A DNA stretch of 64,000 nucleotides, taken from assembly GCF_003149025.1 (NCBI RefSeq), contig NZ_QGDV01000002.1, positions 248,001 through 312,000 on the forward strand, written 5' to 3'. The first letter of the stretch is position 1, and each line of letters starts with the position of its first letter. A model generated the notes under the pieces. It saw only the letters and a program-made list of their open reading frames with translations, made no database searches and was not told where the DNA came from. This DNA comes from Rathayibacter iranicus NCPPB 2253 = VKM Ac-1602 (lineage in GTDB: Bacteria > Actinomycetota > Actinomycetes > Actinomycetales > Microbacteriaceae). Positions 7,418 through 16,055 of this stretch are shown here, piece after piece. Both the position numbers and the translations under genes were made by a program.

Positions 7418-8782
7418 ATGTCCTCGACCGCTTCACCGTCCGCGACCGCGAGTGTGAACACGACGAACCTCCGCACCTTCTGCCACATTCTCGTGAACAC
7501 CGCGGTCGCGAATGTGACAACGAGTTTCCTGTGGTTCGCGTTGACGTTCTGGGTCTACCTCGAAACGCGGTCGGTACTCGCGACCGGCGTGATCGGCGGC
7601 GCGTACATGCTGCTCGTCGCGATCCTCGCGATGGCCTTCGGCACCATTGTGGACCGGCACCGCAAATACCAGGTGATGGTGTTCGCAGGCGCGGTCACCC
7701 TGGGCTCCTTCGGAGTCGCAGGAGGACTGTATCTCGCGCTTCCGGAGACGGCGCTACTCAATGTCGGCGGTCCCTGGTTTTGGGCGTTCTCCGGCATAAT
7801 CCTGTTCGGCGCGGTCATCGAGAATATGCGCAATATCGCACTCTCCACGACGGTGACGCTGCTGGTTCCTGTGGCACGCCATGCCCAGGCAAACGGCCTG
7901 GTCGGCACCGTACAAGGGCTCGCGTTTGTGGTCACGAGTGTGTTCAGTGGACTGTCGATCGGCTTTCTCGGCATGGGGTGGACAATCCTGATCGCGATCA
8001 GCGCATCGGCCGCCGCCCTCCTGCACCTGGTCGTCCTGCGCATCCCTGAGGACAAGCCCGCATCGACAGGCGAGCGGACCCCGCTCATTGATCTGCGCGG
8101 CAGCATCACCGCGGTGCGGGCGGCGACTGGCCTGTTCGCGCTCATCATCTTCTCCACGTTCAACAATCTGATCGGCGGCGTCTACCTGGCGCTGATGGAT
8201 CCATACGGGCTCGAACTGTTCCCGGTGGAACTGTGGGGGATTGTGCTCGGCGTCACCGCTACAGGCTTCATCGTCGGCGGGCTGCTGGTCGCCAGATACG
8301 GCCTCGGGACGAACCCGATCCGGACGATGCTGCTGCTCGTGATGGCGATGGGTCTCATCGGTGCAGTATTTACTCTGCGCGATTGGTGGTGGCTCTATGC
8401 CGGCGGCATCTGGATATATATGGCGCTGATCCCCGCGGTTGAGGCGGCCGAGCAGACGGTCATTCAGAAGGTCGTCCCGTTCGAGACCCAGGGACGAGTG
8501 TTCGGCTTCGCCGCAGCGTTCGAGTCAGCGGCGGCCCCGGTCACCGCATTCCTCATCGCTCCGATCGCCGAATTCGCTCTCATCCCGTACATGGAGTCGT
8601 CAGCCGGCCAGGCAGCCTACGGATGGCTGCTCGGCGACGGGGTCGGGCGCGGAATCGCCCTCGTGTTCCTCCTCGGCGGAATCGTCATGACGGTCGCAGC
8701 CGGAGCAGCGCTGTTCACGCGATCATTCCGAGTGATCTCAGCGGAGTACCTGCGAGGGCAGCCGTCGACGAACTCGAACTGA
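7418..8782 (+). CDS. MFS transporter, drug-efflux type
   Basis: A 454-residue protein with about 10-12 membrane segments. The first cytoplasmic loop carries FGTIVDRHRKYQVMVFAGA, the shortened motif A seen in macrolide-efflux-like MFS proteins. Start ATG 7418 is chosen because AAAGGAAG precedes it at good distance; the frame stays open upstream across the RibD remnant, but that part is the remnant in another frame. A long hydrophilic loop occurs mid-protein around residues 210-230 (EDKPASTGERTPL). The cargo is unknown. The gene is followed by a short AT-rich palindrome and a convergent SDR gene. Confidence 0.88.
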   Translation: MSSTASPSATASVNTTNLRTFCHILVNTAVANVTTSFLWFALTFWVYLETRSVLATGVIGGAYMLLVAILAMAFGTIVDRHRKYQVMVFAGAVTLGSFGVAGGLYLALPETALLNVGGPWFWAFSGIILFGAVIENMRNIALSTTVTLLVPVARHAQANGLVGTVQGLAFVVTSVFSGLSIGFLGMGWTILIAISASAAALLHLVVLRIPEDKPASTGERTPLIDLRGSITAVRAATGLFALIIFSTFNNLIGGVYLALMDPYGLELFPVELWGIVLGVTATGFIVGGLLVARYGLGTNPIRTMLLLVMAMGLIGAVFTLRDWWWLYAGGIWIYMALIPAVEAAEQTVIQKVVPFETQGRVFGFAAAFESAAAPVTAFLIAPIAEFALIPYMESSAGQAAYGWLLGDGVGRGIALVFLLGGIVMTVAAGAALFTRSFRVISAEYLRGQPSTNSN

Positions 8783-8783
8783 C

Positions 8784-8797
8784 ATAATGTGCATTAT
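8784..8797. repeat. AT-rich palindrome after the MFS gene
   Basis: ATAATG-TG-CATTAT starts two bases past the MFS stop: 6-base perfect arms with a 2-base spacer. Such a short AT-rich palindrome stands out in this GC-rich context. Role unknown; it is too short for a strong terminator. Confidence 0.4.
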
Positions 8798-8869
8798 CGG
8801 ATAACCGCCCAACCTGCCCAGGAGTCGTCACCCCACCGCGGTTGAACAGCATGACGGGGCGACGAGCAC

Positions 8870-9628
8870 TCAGGCGAAGTCGGAAATGTCTCCGACCAGA
8901 CGAGTGTTCTCGGCCGGGATCGGTTCGACCGCCGCCAGAGCGACCTCGGCCGCGAACTCCTGCACATTGTAGAGCTTTCCGGCCGATTCACGACGTGAAC
9001 TGATTGCGCCTGGATTCGCGCGCTCGAGCAGCGTTGCCGTGATGGTGCCCTCGATCATGTCGCCCGAGACGACGACGAACTCGATTCCACGCTCGGCCAA
9101 TTCGCCGATCCGCTCGCGCAGGGCATCTTCACCGGCGCGCTTAGAACGGGCGACCGGCTCGTACTCGGGCATGGTCGGCGTCGAACGGATGAAGTGGGCC
9201 TGATGACTCGTCACGAAGACGACGCGCGAGCCCTCGCGGAGCAGCGGCAGCGCCGCGTCCAGCGTCGCAACCTGGGAATCGCGGTTGAGGGCCATCGCGT
9301 AATCCGCTCCCCTATTGCTCTCCATGCCACCCGAGGCATTCAGAACGAGCACGTCGAGTCCGCCGTACTCCTGCTCAATGCGGGAGAACATCTCAGACCG
9401 AGACGCCGTCTCCGTGAGGTCAGCGCCGACGGCGATCGCGGTTCCGCCCGCCTCGATGATCTGGGCAACGAGCTTGTCGGCCCGCGGTGCCTTCGAGCGG
9501 TAATTGACGACAACGCGGGCACCGGCCTCGGCAAAGTAGCGGACCGTGTCGGCGCCGATACCTCGGGATGATCCGGTGACGAGGACACGCTTGCCATTGA
9601 GCGAGCCGGGAGCGAGGGGGTTGGACAC
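8870..9628 (-). CDS. SDR-family oxidoreductase with displaced active-site motif
   Basis: Short-chain dehydrogenase fold, 252 residues. The NAD(P) loop is TGSSRGIG (18-25), with LNASGG (96-101) in place of the usual NNAG. The active-site region is abnormal: Ser141 is present, but the following Tyr156 and Lys163 are seven residues apart (YEPVARSK) instead of the standard four of YxxxK, and the position four before Lys163 is Val. A GTG start with AGGAGATT upstream fits. The protein is therefore either a divergent enzyme with a rearranged pocket or a non-catalytic SDR. It stands alone, divergent from nfeD. Confidence 0.85.
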   Translation of the reverse strand: MSNPLAPGSLNGKRVLVTGSSRGIGADTVRYFAEAGARVVVNYRSKAPRADKLVAQIIEAGGTAIAVGADLTETASRSEMFSRIEQEYGGLDVLVLNASGGMESNRGADYAMALNRDSQVATLDAALPLLREGSRVVFVTSHQAHFIRSTPTMPEYEPVARSKRAGEDALRERIGELAERGIEFVVVSGDMIEGTITATLLERANPGAISSRRESAGKLYNVQEFAAEVALAAVEPIPAENTRLVGDISDFA

Positions 9629-9817
9629 GAGGAATCTCCTCCAGGATACCGGCGCTGAGCCGGATCGGGCACGGTGTCGGGCCGCAGCCCGACGGGAGAG
9701 TCTAGCAACCGCCCCGTGCCGCCCGCGTCGTCCGGCGTCCCGCCTTGGTCCTCCCAGCCCTCATTCGGGGGGCTTTGTTACCGTGGAAGCGCTCGGCGAA
9801 GCAAAGGAGCACTCAGC

Positions 9818-10285
9818 ATGGACACTCTCACCCACTACGCGTGGGTCGTTTGGCTCGCGCTCATTCTGATCTTCGTCATCGTCGAGGTATTTACGCTCGA
9901 GTTCACATTCCTGATGCTCGCCGTGGGCAGTGTCGGTGGCCTTGTGAGTGGCGTCCTCGGTGCACCGTTCTGGATCCAGGTACCGGTCGCCGCGGTCGCC
10001 GCGGTCCTGCTGCTGTTCACGGTCCGACCATCACTGCTTCGCCTCCTGAAGCGTGGTGGCGATCCCACGCCAAGCGGAGCGGATGCGCTCCTCGGTCTCA
10101 CCGGCAGCGTCGTGCTCGCCGGCCCCGGACCTGGTCAGGTGAAGCTTGCCAATGGCGAGACGTGGACCGTCCGTCTCTCCCCACTCGTCGAGAACCGCAT
10201 TCTCAGCGTCGGCGAGAGAGTCGTCGTCACCGCCATCGAGGGCGCGACCGCGGTCGTCGTCCCCGCCGAAAGGAGCACCACGTGA
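9818..10285 (+). CDS. NfeD-family membrane protein
   Basis: A 155-residue short NfeD protein: two or three membrane segments (HYAWVVWLALILIFVIVEV; FTFLMLAVGSVGGLVSGV; PFWIQVPVAAVAAVLLLF), then a soluble OB-fold domain from about residue 88 (ALLGLTGSVVLAGPGPGQVKL...). It lacks the ClpP-like protease domain of long NfeD forms. AAAGGAGC precedes ATG 9818. Its stop overlaps the start of the SPFH gene (GTGA), the usual NfeD-SPFH pairing, in which NfeD is thought to support assembly of flotillin/stomatin-type membrane microdomains. Confidence 0.92.
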   Translation: MDTLTHYAWVVWLALILIFVIVEVFTLEFTFLMLAVGSVGGLVSGVLGAPFWIQVPVAAVAAVLLLFTVRPSLLRLLKRGGDPTPSGADALLGLTGSVVLAGPGPGQVKLANGETWTVRLSPLVENRILSVGERVVVTAIEGATAVVVPAERSTT

Positions 10286-11226
10286 CACCGTCCGCACTCG
10301 TGCCGCTGATCATCGTCGCGATTATCGTCGTCCTCGTCTTAGTCGTTCTCTTCCGGGCGATCCGCATCATTCCGCAGGCGACAGCCGGAGTCGTTGAGCG
10401 CCTCGGGAAGTACCACAAGACACTCCTGCCCGGCCTGAACTTGGTCGTGCCGTTCGTCGACCGCGTTCGCCCCTTGATCGATTTGCGCGAGCAGGTCGTC
10501 TCCTTTCCGCCCCAGCCCGTCATCACCGAAGACAATCTGGTCGTCTCGATCGACACTGTCGTCTACTTCCAAGTAACGGATGCTCGCGCTGCGACCTATG
10601 AAATCGCGAACTACCTCGGGGCCGTCGAACAGTTGACCACGACGACCCTCCGCAACGTCGTCGGCGGCCTGAACCTCGAAGAAGCGCTGACGTCGCGCGA
10701 CAACATCAATGGTCAGCTGCGCATCGTGCTCGATGAGGCCACTGGCAAGTGGGGCATCCGTGTCGGACGCGTCGAGCTCAAGGCGATCGACCCGCCGCTG
10801 TCCATCCAAGATTCGATGGAGAAGCAGATGCGCGCCGAACGCGATCGTCGCGCCGTGATCCTCACCGCGGAGGGGACCAAGCAGTCGCAGATCCTGAATG
10901 CGGAGGGACAACGCCAGGCAGCGATCCTCGCCGCGGAGGGACAGGCAAAGGCTGCGGTCCTGCGTGCCGAGGGTGAGGCGAAGGCCATCACCACGGTCTT
11001 CCAGGCGATCCATGAGGGTCGACCTGATAGTGAACTCCTGGCCTACCAGTATCTTCAGACACTCCCGAAAATCGCCGAGGGCAGCGCGAACAAGCTGTGG
11101 CTGATCCCGAGCGAGCTGACAGAGGCACTCAAGGGCATCGGCGGCGCTCTCGGCCAGCGGAGCCAGGGCGCACCGAGCGTCCGTCCGCAGGATTCCGCGC
11201 CCACTCCCCCGGCGCCGCACATCTGA
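10282..11226 (+). CDS. SPFH/Band 7 (stomatin-like) membrane protein
   Basis: A 314-residue protein: one N-terminal membrane anchor (LVPLIIVAIIVVLVLVVLF), a Band 7 domain starting at AIRIIPQATAGVVERLGKY, the family block PLIDLREQVVSFPPQPVIT, then a heptad-like Ala/Glu coiled coil (EGTKQSQILNAEGQRQAAIL and EGQAKAAVLRAEGEAKA) that drives oligomerisation. The C-terminus is a Pro/Ser/Gln tail. It starts at GTG inside the nfeD stop, so the two are translationally coupled. The pattern matches QmcA/stomatin-type proteins that organise membrane domains and membrane proteolysis. Confidence 0.94.
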   Translation: MTPSALVPLIIVAIIVVLVLVVLFRAIRIIPQATAGVVERLGKYHKTLLPGLNLVVPFVDRVRPLIDLREQVVSFPPQPVITEDNLVVSIDTVVYFQVTDARAATYEIANYLGAVEQLTTTTLRNVVGGLNLEEALTSRDNINGQLRIVLDEATGKWGIRVGRVELKAIDPPLSIQDSMEKQMRAERDRRAVILTAEGTKQSQILNAEGQRQAAILAAEGQAKAAVLRAEGEAKAITTVFQAIHEGRPDSELLAYQYLQTLPKIAEGSANKLWLIPSELTEALKGIGGALGQRSQGAPSVRPQDSAPTPPAPHI

Positions 11227-11538
11227 TGCTCGCCATTCTGCGGCGCGTGCATGCGTTCGGCTGCGAAATCCTCCACTGAATCGCGATATTCGCTACCGAG
11301 TCATGATTGTTCCGGAGCGGGTGGCGGCGTTTTTCGACCAGGTAGCGACGGCCGCAGGACAGGCCGAGGAAACGTCGCGTAGGCCGCCGCAGTCGCGGCT
11401 CGGCGCGACTGAGAAAAGTCTTCCTCGGACCGCCGAAAAGTGCCCCCGACCTGAGGATTCTCTGGCAAACGCCAGGACAGGAAGACCACCTTCAGGTACG
11501 ACGTTGACACTGGGGAAGCACGGCGAGAGGAGACCACA
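11227..11538. other. Intergenic region before rbpA
   Basis: 312 bases with no convincing gene. It presumably holds the rbpA promoter and leader. I see a small inverted repeat CTGGC-aaac-GCCAG at 11462-11475 and TTGACA at 11504-11509; the latter is too close to the rbpA start to place a -10 element. No clear SigR/SigH-type pair was found. Confidence 0.5.
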
Positions 11539-11904
11539 ATGGCAGATCGAAGCTTGCGAGGAATGCGGCTCGGATCACAGAGCCTGCAGAGCGAAGAAGG
11601 CGTCGTCTTCTCCCCGCGATCGACCTACGAATACCACTGCCCCGACTGCGGCCACGACACCGACATGGTGTTCTCGGCCGACGCGGAAGCACCGGAGACC
11701 TGGGAGTGCCGCTCCTGCGGTCACGAGGCCACTCTGATGGTGGATTCGAAGCCGGTCGTGGTGGATAAAGGAGAACAGAAAGCGCCCCGAACCCACTGGG
11801 ACATGCTGCTCGAGCGCCGGACGCGCGCCGAATTGGAGGAGCTGCTCGAAGAGCGACTCGCCTATCTTCGCGCCCGTCGCGGCGAGCACAAGATTGGCGC
11901 CTAG
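11539..11904 (+). CDS. rbpA: RNA polymerase-binding protein RbpA
   Basis: Actinobacterial RNA polymerase accessory factor, 121 residues, standard length. It binds the principal sigma factor and stabilises open complexes. Features in order: basic N-terminal tail (MADRSLRGMRLGSQS), the core domain with four cysteines (C34, C37, C57, C60 in CPDCGHD and CRSCGHEA), a basic linker and the sigma-interaction helix HWDMLLERRTRAELEELLEERL. The gene converges on lnt, as rbpA (Rv2050) does on ppm1/lnt (Rv2051c) in Mycobacterium tuberculosis, which supports orthology. Confidence 0.97.
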   Translation: MADRSLRGMRLGSQSLQSEEGVVFSPRSTYEYHCPDCGHDTDMVFSADAEAPETWECRSCGHEATLMVDSKPVVVDKGEQKAPRTHWDMLLERRTRAELEELLEERLAYLRARRGEHKIGA

Positions 11905-11941
11905 CGCCGCTCTCCAGGTCGTCGCTGACAGGTGACGATGA

Positions 11942-11996
11942 GAAGGCCTCCGGGAAGATGCGAGTCGAAGGACTCCTATCGACTCAGGGGGCCTTC
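11942..11996. terminator. Bidirectional terminator between rbpA and lnt
   Basis: GAAGGCC (11942-11948) pairs with GGCCTTC (11990-11996), extended inward by a wobble and two more pairs. An inner helix GAGTCG (11962-11967) with CGACTC (11980-11985) is nested inside. It sits between converging genes and can act on both strands. Confidence 0.65.
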
Positions 11997-12072
11997 GTCA
12001 TTTCCACTCCCCTCTCCTCTGCGAGCGGGGCAGCCTCGTACTCGTTGCAGGGATCTCCGATTCCCGCCTCGG

Positions 12073-13617
12073 TCAGCGGGGATGACGTTGCGGCTCGCGA
12101 GTCCTGAGGACGAACGAGATCGCTCCGACAAGACCGGCCGCAAAGAAGTACCAGCCTAGGTTTCGCGCCCACTCCAGCGCCGGGGTCATGGTGGAGGCAA
12201 GGGGAACGTCGTCCACCATGGCGCCGGGCTCAAACCAGGTCAGGGAGTCGATTGTCGAACCGTCCGGCCCGATGATCGCACTGGTCCCGACGGTCGAGAT
12301 GTTGACGACGCTGCGTCCGGTTTCGATGGCCTTGAGACGCGCAATCGCTAGCTGCTGAACACTCTCGTCTGTCCGACCGAAGTCGGCGTTGTTGGTCTGC
12401 CCGAGGATGACCTGCGCTCCCTCGTCGACCATCGCGTTCGTCAGGGAATCGTCCGAGATATCGAAGCAGATTGCGATACCGGCAAGCACGCCGTTCACGT
12501 CGAAGACGTTCGGCCGCGTCCCCATCGAGTAGTCGCGGCTGACGAGGTCGACGAGGTCCGGAGCGAACATGCGCCAGAAGGCCCGATCCGGCATGTACTC
12601 GGCGAAGGGCACGGGGTGCACCTTGTCGTAGACCTGGGTCGCCCCCTCCCCTGCCTTCCAGAGCAACGAGCTGTTGTAAAAGACATCGTCGGAGGGGTTC
12701 GTGATTGTGCCGACGATGAATGGCACGTTCATGCTGCGGCTGAGGTAATCGAGCACAGCGGCCGACTGGGCGTTCTTCGTGGGGTCGATGTCAACGCCGT
12801 TCTCGGGCCACACCACCATGTCGACGGACTGATTGAGGATCGGTAGGGTCGCCGAGGTGTGGTCCTCGAGAATCTGGCCCCGATAGCTCTGCGAAAACAA
12901 CCCGGCGTCGGAGTCGCCCTGCACAGCTGCGATGCGCGTCGTTCCCTCCGTCGGCGCCGGCCAGGCCGGGAACACCAGCGCGGCAACGGCAAAGCCGGCG
13001 ACCGCGCTCACCCGGGCGGAGGCGGGCACCGAGACATCGCGCACGGCCTGCGCCAGCACGGCAGCCAGGAATGCGACCACGAAGCCGAGGCCGGCGAAAC
13101 CGATCCAGGCCGCGAGGCCCGCGAGCGGACTCAGCGATTGTGAGATCGCCAGCCGGCCCCAGGCGAAGCCGCCATAGGGCCAGACGTTCGTGATCGTCTC
13201 GCGCCCGATCCACAGTGCAGCAAGCAGGGCGGGGATGCCGACCATTCGGCCGAGCGGGCCTGTCCAGACCCGGTGGCCCCGCGTGGAGACAACGGCCATG
13301 AGTCCCGCCGAGAGCGAGAAAAAGATCGCCTGGAGACCCGCGAGAGCCGCCCACGGAACGGGGCCGAGATAGAGGGTCAGCCACGAAATGTGCATAGCCC
13401 AGAAGACACCGCCGCCGACCAAGCCGACGAGGGCGCCACTCCACAAACCACGCCCGGCGAGGGCGAACAGGATCGTCGCGGCGCCGACAATCGCGAGCGG
13501 CCAAACGTCGGAGTCAGGGAAACCGCGGTCGAGCATGGCACCACCGAACGCGGCGAGGGGCAGCGCAACCCACAACGGAACTGTCCGCCCGCTGGATGGA
13601 GGAGGGAGCGGCCTCAT
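12073..13617 (-). CDS. lnt: Apolipoprotein N-acyltransferase
   Basis: Lnt transfers an acyl chain to the N-terminal cysteine of lipoproteins in the membrane. The protein has 514 residues: six to seven N-terminal membrane segments to about residue 220, a nitrilase-like catalytic domain, and a last membrane helix (LGWYFFAAGLVGAISFVL). The catalytic triad is visible: Glu272 (WPENG), Lys332 (YDKVHPVPFAEY) and Cys384 (ICFDISDD), at nearly the same numbering as in E. coli. It is a stand-alone Lnt, without the Ppm1 (dolichol-phosphate mannose synthase) fusion of mycobacteria. It is last in the leftward run, with ATGA overlap to helY. Lipoproteins in this window include the FKBP protein. Confidence 0.95.
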   Translation of the reverse strand: MRPLPPPSSGRTVPLWVALPLAAFGGAMLDRGFPDSDVWPLAIVGAATILFALAGRGLWSGALVGLVGGGVFWAMHISWLTLYLGPVPWAALAGLQAIFFSLSAGLMAVVSTRGHRVWTGPLGRMVGIPALLAALWIGRETITNVWPYGGFAWGRLAISQSLSPLAGLAAWIGFAGLGFVVAFLAAVLAQAVRDVSVPASARVSAVAGFAVAALVFPAWPAPTEGTTRIAAVQGDSDAGLFSQSYRGQILEDHTSATLPILNQSVDMVVWPENGVDIDPTKNAQSAAVLDYLSRSMNVPFIVGTITNPSDDVFYNSSLLWKAGEGATQVYDKVHPVPFAEYMPDRAFWRMFAPDLVDLVSRDYSMGTRPNVFDVNGVLAGIAICFDISDDSLTNAMVDEGAQVILGQTNNADFGRTDESVQQLAIARLKAIETGRSVVNISTVGTSAIIGPDGSTIDSLTWFEPGAMVDDVPLASTMTPALEWARNLGWYFFAAGLVGAISFVLRTREPQRHPR

Positions 13618-16055
13618 GCGACCGTCGAGTACGCGACGATGCCACGGCGCACCAGATCGAGCGCCGTCCTGGCGGCCCGACCGACCTTGCCCTCGGCGAC
13701 CACCGAGAGCTGGTCGAGCAGGTCGATGGTCTGCTTGGCCCAGCGCACGAAGTCACCGGCAGCCATGTCGGACTCGCGCAGCACAGTATCGAGCGGCATA
13801 CCCTTCGCCCACATGTTCATCGCGAGCGCGAGACTGGTCGAGATCGGGTTGCTGCCCGGCAGCCGGTGCTCGCGCTCCACGTCGTCGAGGCGGGCCCAGA
13901 GCAGCTGCGTCTTCTCGAGCGCCTCGGGGAATGTTCCGCGAGGGAGGAATTGCTCGCCGAGCGTCCCCTCTTCACGGCGCGGCTCGAAGACGAGGCAGCA
14001 GGCCATTGCGGCGAGGCCTGCCGGGTCGAGTTCCGTCCAGGCCTGCTTGCGGAGGCACTCGGCAACCAGCAGGTCACGCTCGCCGTAGATCCGGCGCAGG
14101 GTCCGCCCGTTCGGCGTCAGCGAGAACTCGCCGACGTCATCGCGCCGGAAGTACCCCAGCTCGATCAGTACGTCGGTGATGCGGTCGAAGAGGCGGGCGA
14201 CCGCTCCAGTGCGCGAGCGGATCTGACGCTCGATCTCGTCGGTCTCGCGTCGCAGCTTCCACCAGCGCTCAGCCCAGCGAGCGTGCTCCTCCCGATCGGA
14301 GCACGCGTGGCACGGGTGCGCCTTCATCCGTCGACGGAGACTCGTCAGCTGTGCCTGGCGCTTCTCGCGCTCGGAGTGCGAGGCCGATTCGCCCCGCACC
14401 GCTCCCCGGCGCTCAAGGTCGCCGATTTCTCGTCTAATCGCGGCGTACTGTTCGAAGTCGCCGAGGTGGCACTGCAGAGCGGTGACGTAGCCCTCAAGCG
14501 ACTCCTCCTGCTGCCGGACCCTGCGCGCGAGATCGACAACGGAGCGGTCGGCCTGGAACTGCGCGAAGGACGACTCGAGGATCTCGCGCGTGTGCGCGCG
14601 GCCGAACTGCTCGATCAGGTTCGCCGCCATGTTGTAGCTGGGCCGGAAGCTCGAATTCAACGGGTAGGTACGACGGGACGCGAGTGAGGCGACGGCCTGC
14701 GGGTCCATCCCTCCGCGCCACTGGATCACGGAGTGGCCCTCGACGTCGATACCGCGCCGCCCTGCCCGGCCGGTCAGCTGCGTGTACTCCCCCGGCGTGA
14801 TCGGCACGCGGGCCTCGCCGTTGAACTTCTCGAGCTTCTCGAGCACGACGGTACGGGCCGGCATGTTGATGCCCAGCGCGAGAGTCTCAGTGGCGAAGAC
14901 CACGCGAACCAGCCGACGGAGGAACAACTCCTCGACCACTTCCTTGAACGCGGGAAGCATGCCCGCGTGGTGGGCGGCGACGCCTCGTTGAAGGCCATCG
15001 AGCCACTCCCAGTAGCCAAGGACGGCAAGGTCCTCGTCGCGGATCGTCCGGCAGCGTTCCTCGACGATGGCGCGGATTTCATCACGCTCGTGTCGTTCCG
15101 TCAGCCGTACGCCCGAACGGAGTACCTGGCGGACGGCCTGATCGCAGCCCGCGCGGCTGAAGACGAAGAAGATGGCCGGGAGAAGGTTCTTTCCTCGAAG
15201 GATGTCGACGACGTCCGAACGCAGAACGAGGTCCTCTGTCCGCGCCTCGGGGTAGCGTCCACGCCCGCCGCGACCACCAGCACGGCCGCCGCGCGCGCCG
15301 CGCTCGACGCGGGAGCCCCCCTGCGCCATTCGGGCGAGCTCGGGATTCACGCGGTTTGTGGCGGCGCGACCGGACGAATCGAAGAGGTCGACCAGCTTGC
15401 CGCCGACGAGCACATGTTGATCGAGTGGGACGGGCCGCTCCTCCGAGACGACCACCTCGGTCTCGCCGCGTACCGTCTGGAGCCAGTCACCGAACTCCTC
15501 GGCGTTTGACACCGTCGCACTCAGCGAGACCAGCCGCACCCGTTGCGGAAGGTGAATGATGACCTCCTCCCACACGGCGCCACGGAAGCGGTCGGCGAGG
15601 TAGTGCACCTCATCCATCACCACATAGGCGAGATCGCGCAGTAGATCGGAGTCGGCGTAGAGCATGTTGCGCAATACCTCGGTCGTCATCACGACGACCC
15701 GGGCCCGAGCGTTGACGTTCGAGTCGCCCGTAAGTAGCCCGACCTCGGATGCTCCGTAGGCCCCTACGAACTCCTGGAACTTCTGGTTGCTGAGCGCCTT
15801 CATCGGCGTCGTGTAAAAGACCTTCGCCGTCGGATCCTGCAGTGCCAGGTGAATCGCGTACTCGGCAACGGCCGTCTTTCCTGCGCCCGTCGGGGCTGCA
15901 ACGAGGACACTGCGGCCGTCATCGAGAGCGCTGCACGCCTCGTACTGGAAGGGATCAAGGTCGAATGCGAGAGTCGAGCGAAACGCCTCTACCCTCGCAT
16001 GGCCCTGACGGGTGCGGAACGCTGCGAAGCGTTCCGCGGGCGACAGATCGGTCAC
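13614..16055 (-). CDS. helY: Ski2/Mtr4-like DEAD/DEAH RNA helicase HelY
   Basis: An 813-residue superfamily 2 helicase. Walker A is APTGAGKT (54-61), motif II is DEVH (148-151) and motif III is SAT. A helicase C-terminal domain follows with YTQLTGRAGRRGID as motif VI. The remaining ~350 residues form the family-specific C-terminal region, including a CHAC...C cysteine patch and coiled-coil stretches. HelY is the actinobacterial member, always near tatC. A Gly/Arg-rich insert (GARGGRAGGRGGRGR) near residue 245 is a plausible RNA-binding loop. GTG start overlaps the tatC stop (GTGA); the stop overlaps lnt. Confidence 0.94.
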   Translation of the reverse strand: MTDLSPAERFAAFRTRQGHARVEAFRSTLAFDLDPFQYEACSALDDGRSVLVAAPTGAGKTAVAEYAIHLALQDPTAKVFYTTPMKALSNQKFQEFVGAYGASEVGLLTGDSNVNARARVVVMTTEVLRNMLYADSDLLRDLAYVVMDEVHYLADRFRGAVWEEVIIHLPQRVRLVSLSATVSNAEEFGDWLQTVRGETEVVVSEERPVPLDQHVLVGGKLVDLFDSSGRAATNRVNPELARMAQGGSRVERGARGGRAGGRGGRGRYPEARTEDLVLRSDVVDILRGKNLLPAIFFVFSRAGCDQAVRQVLRSGVRLTERHERDEIRAIVEERCRTIRDEDLAVLGYWEWLDGLQRGVAAHHAGMLPAFKEVVEELFLRRLVRVVFATETLALGINMPARTVVLEKLEKFNGEARVPITPGEYTQLTGRAGRRGIDVEGHSVIQWRGGMDPQAVASLASRRTYPLNSSFRPSYNMAANLIEQFGRAHTREILESSFAQFQADRSVVDLARRVRQQEESLEGYVTALQCHLGDFEQYAAIRREIGDLERRGAVRGESASHSEREKRQAQLTSLRRRMKAHPCHACSDREEHARWAERWWKLRRETDEIERQIRSRTGAVARLFDRITDVLIELGYFRRDDVGEFSLTPNGRTLRRIYGERDLLVAECLRKQAWTELDPAGLAAMACCLVFEPRREEGTLGEQFLPRGTFPEALEKTQLLWARLDDVEREHRLPGSNPISTSLALAMNMWAKGMPLDTVLRESDMAAGDFVRWAKQTIDLLDQLSVVAEGKVGRAARTALDLVRRGIVAYSTVA

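Noticed and set aside
11303-11737. Open frame of 144 codons overlapping rbpA in another frame
   Set aside because: It covers the rbpA start region, is Arg/Thr-rich and has no homologous features; rbpA is unmistakable.
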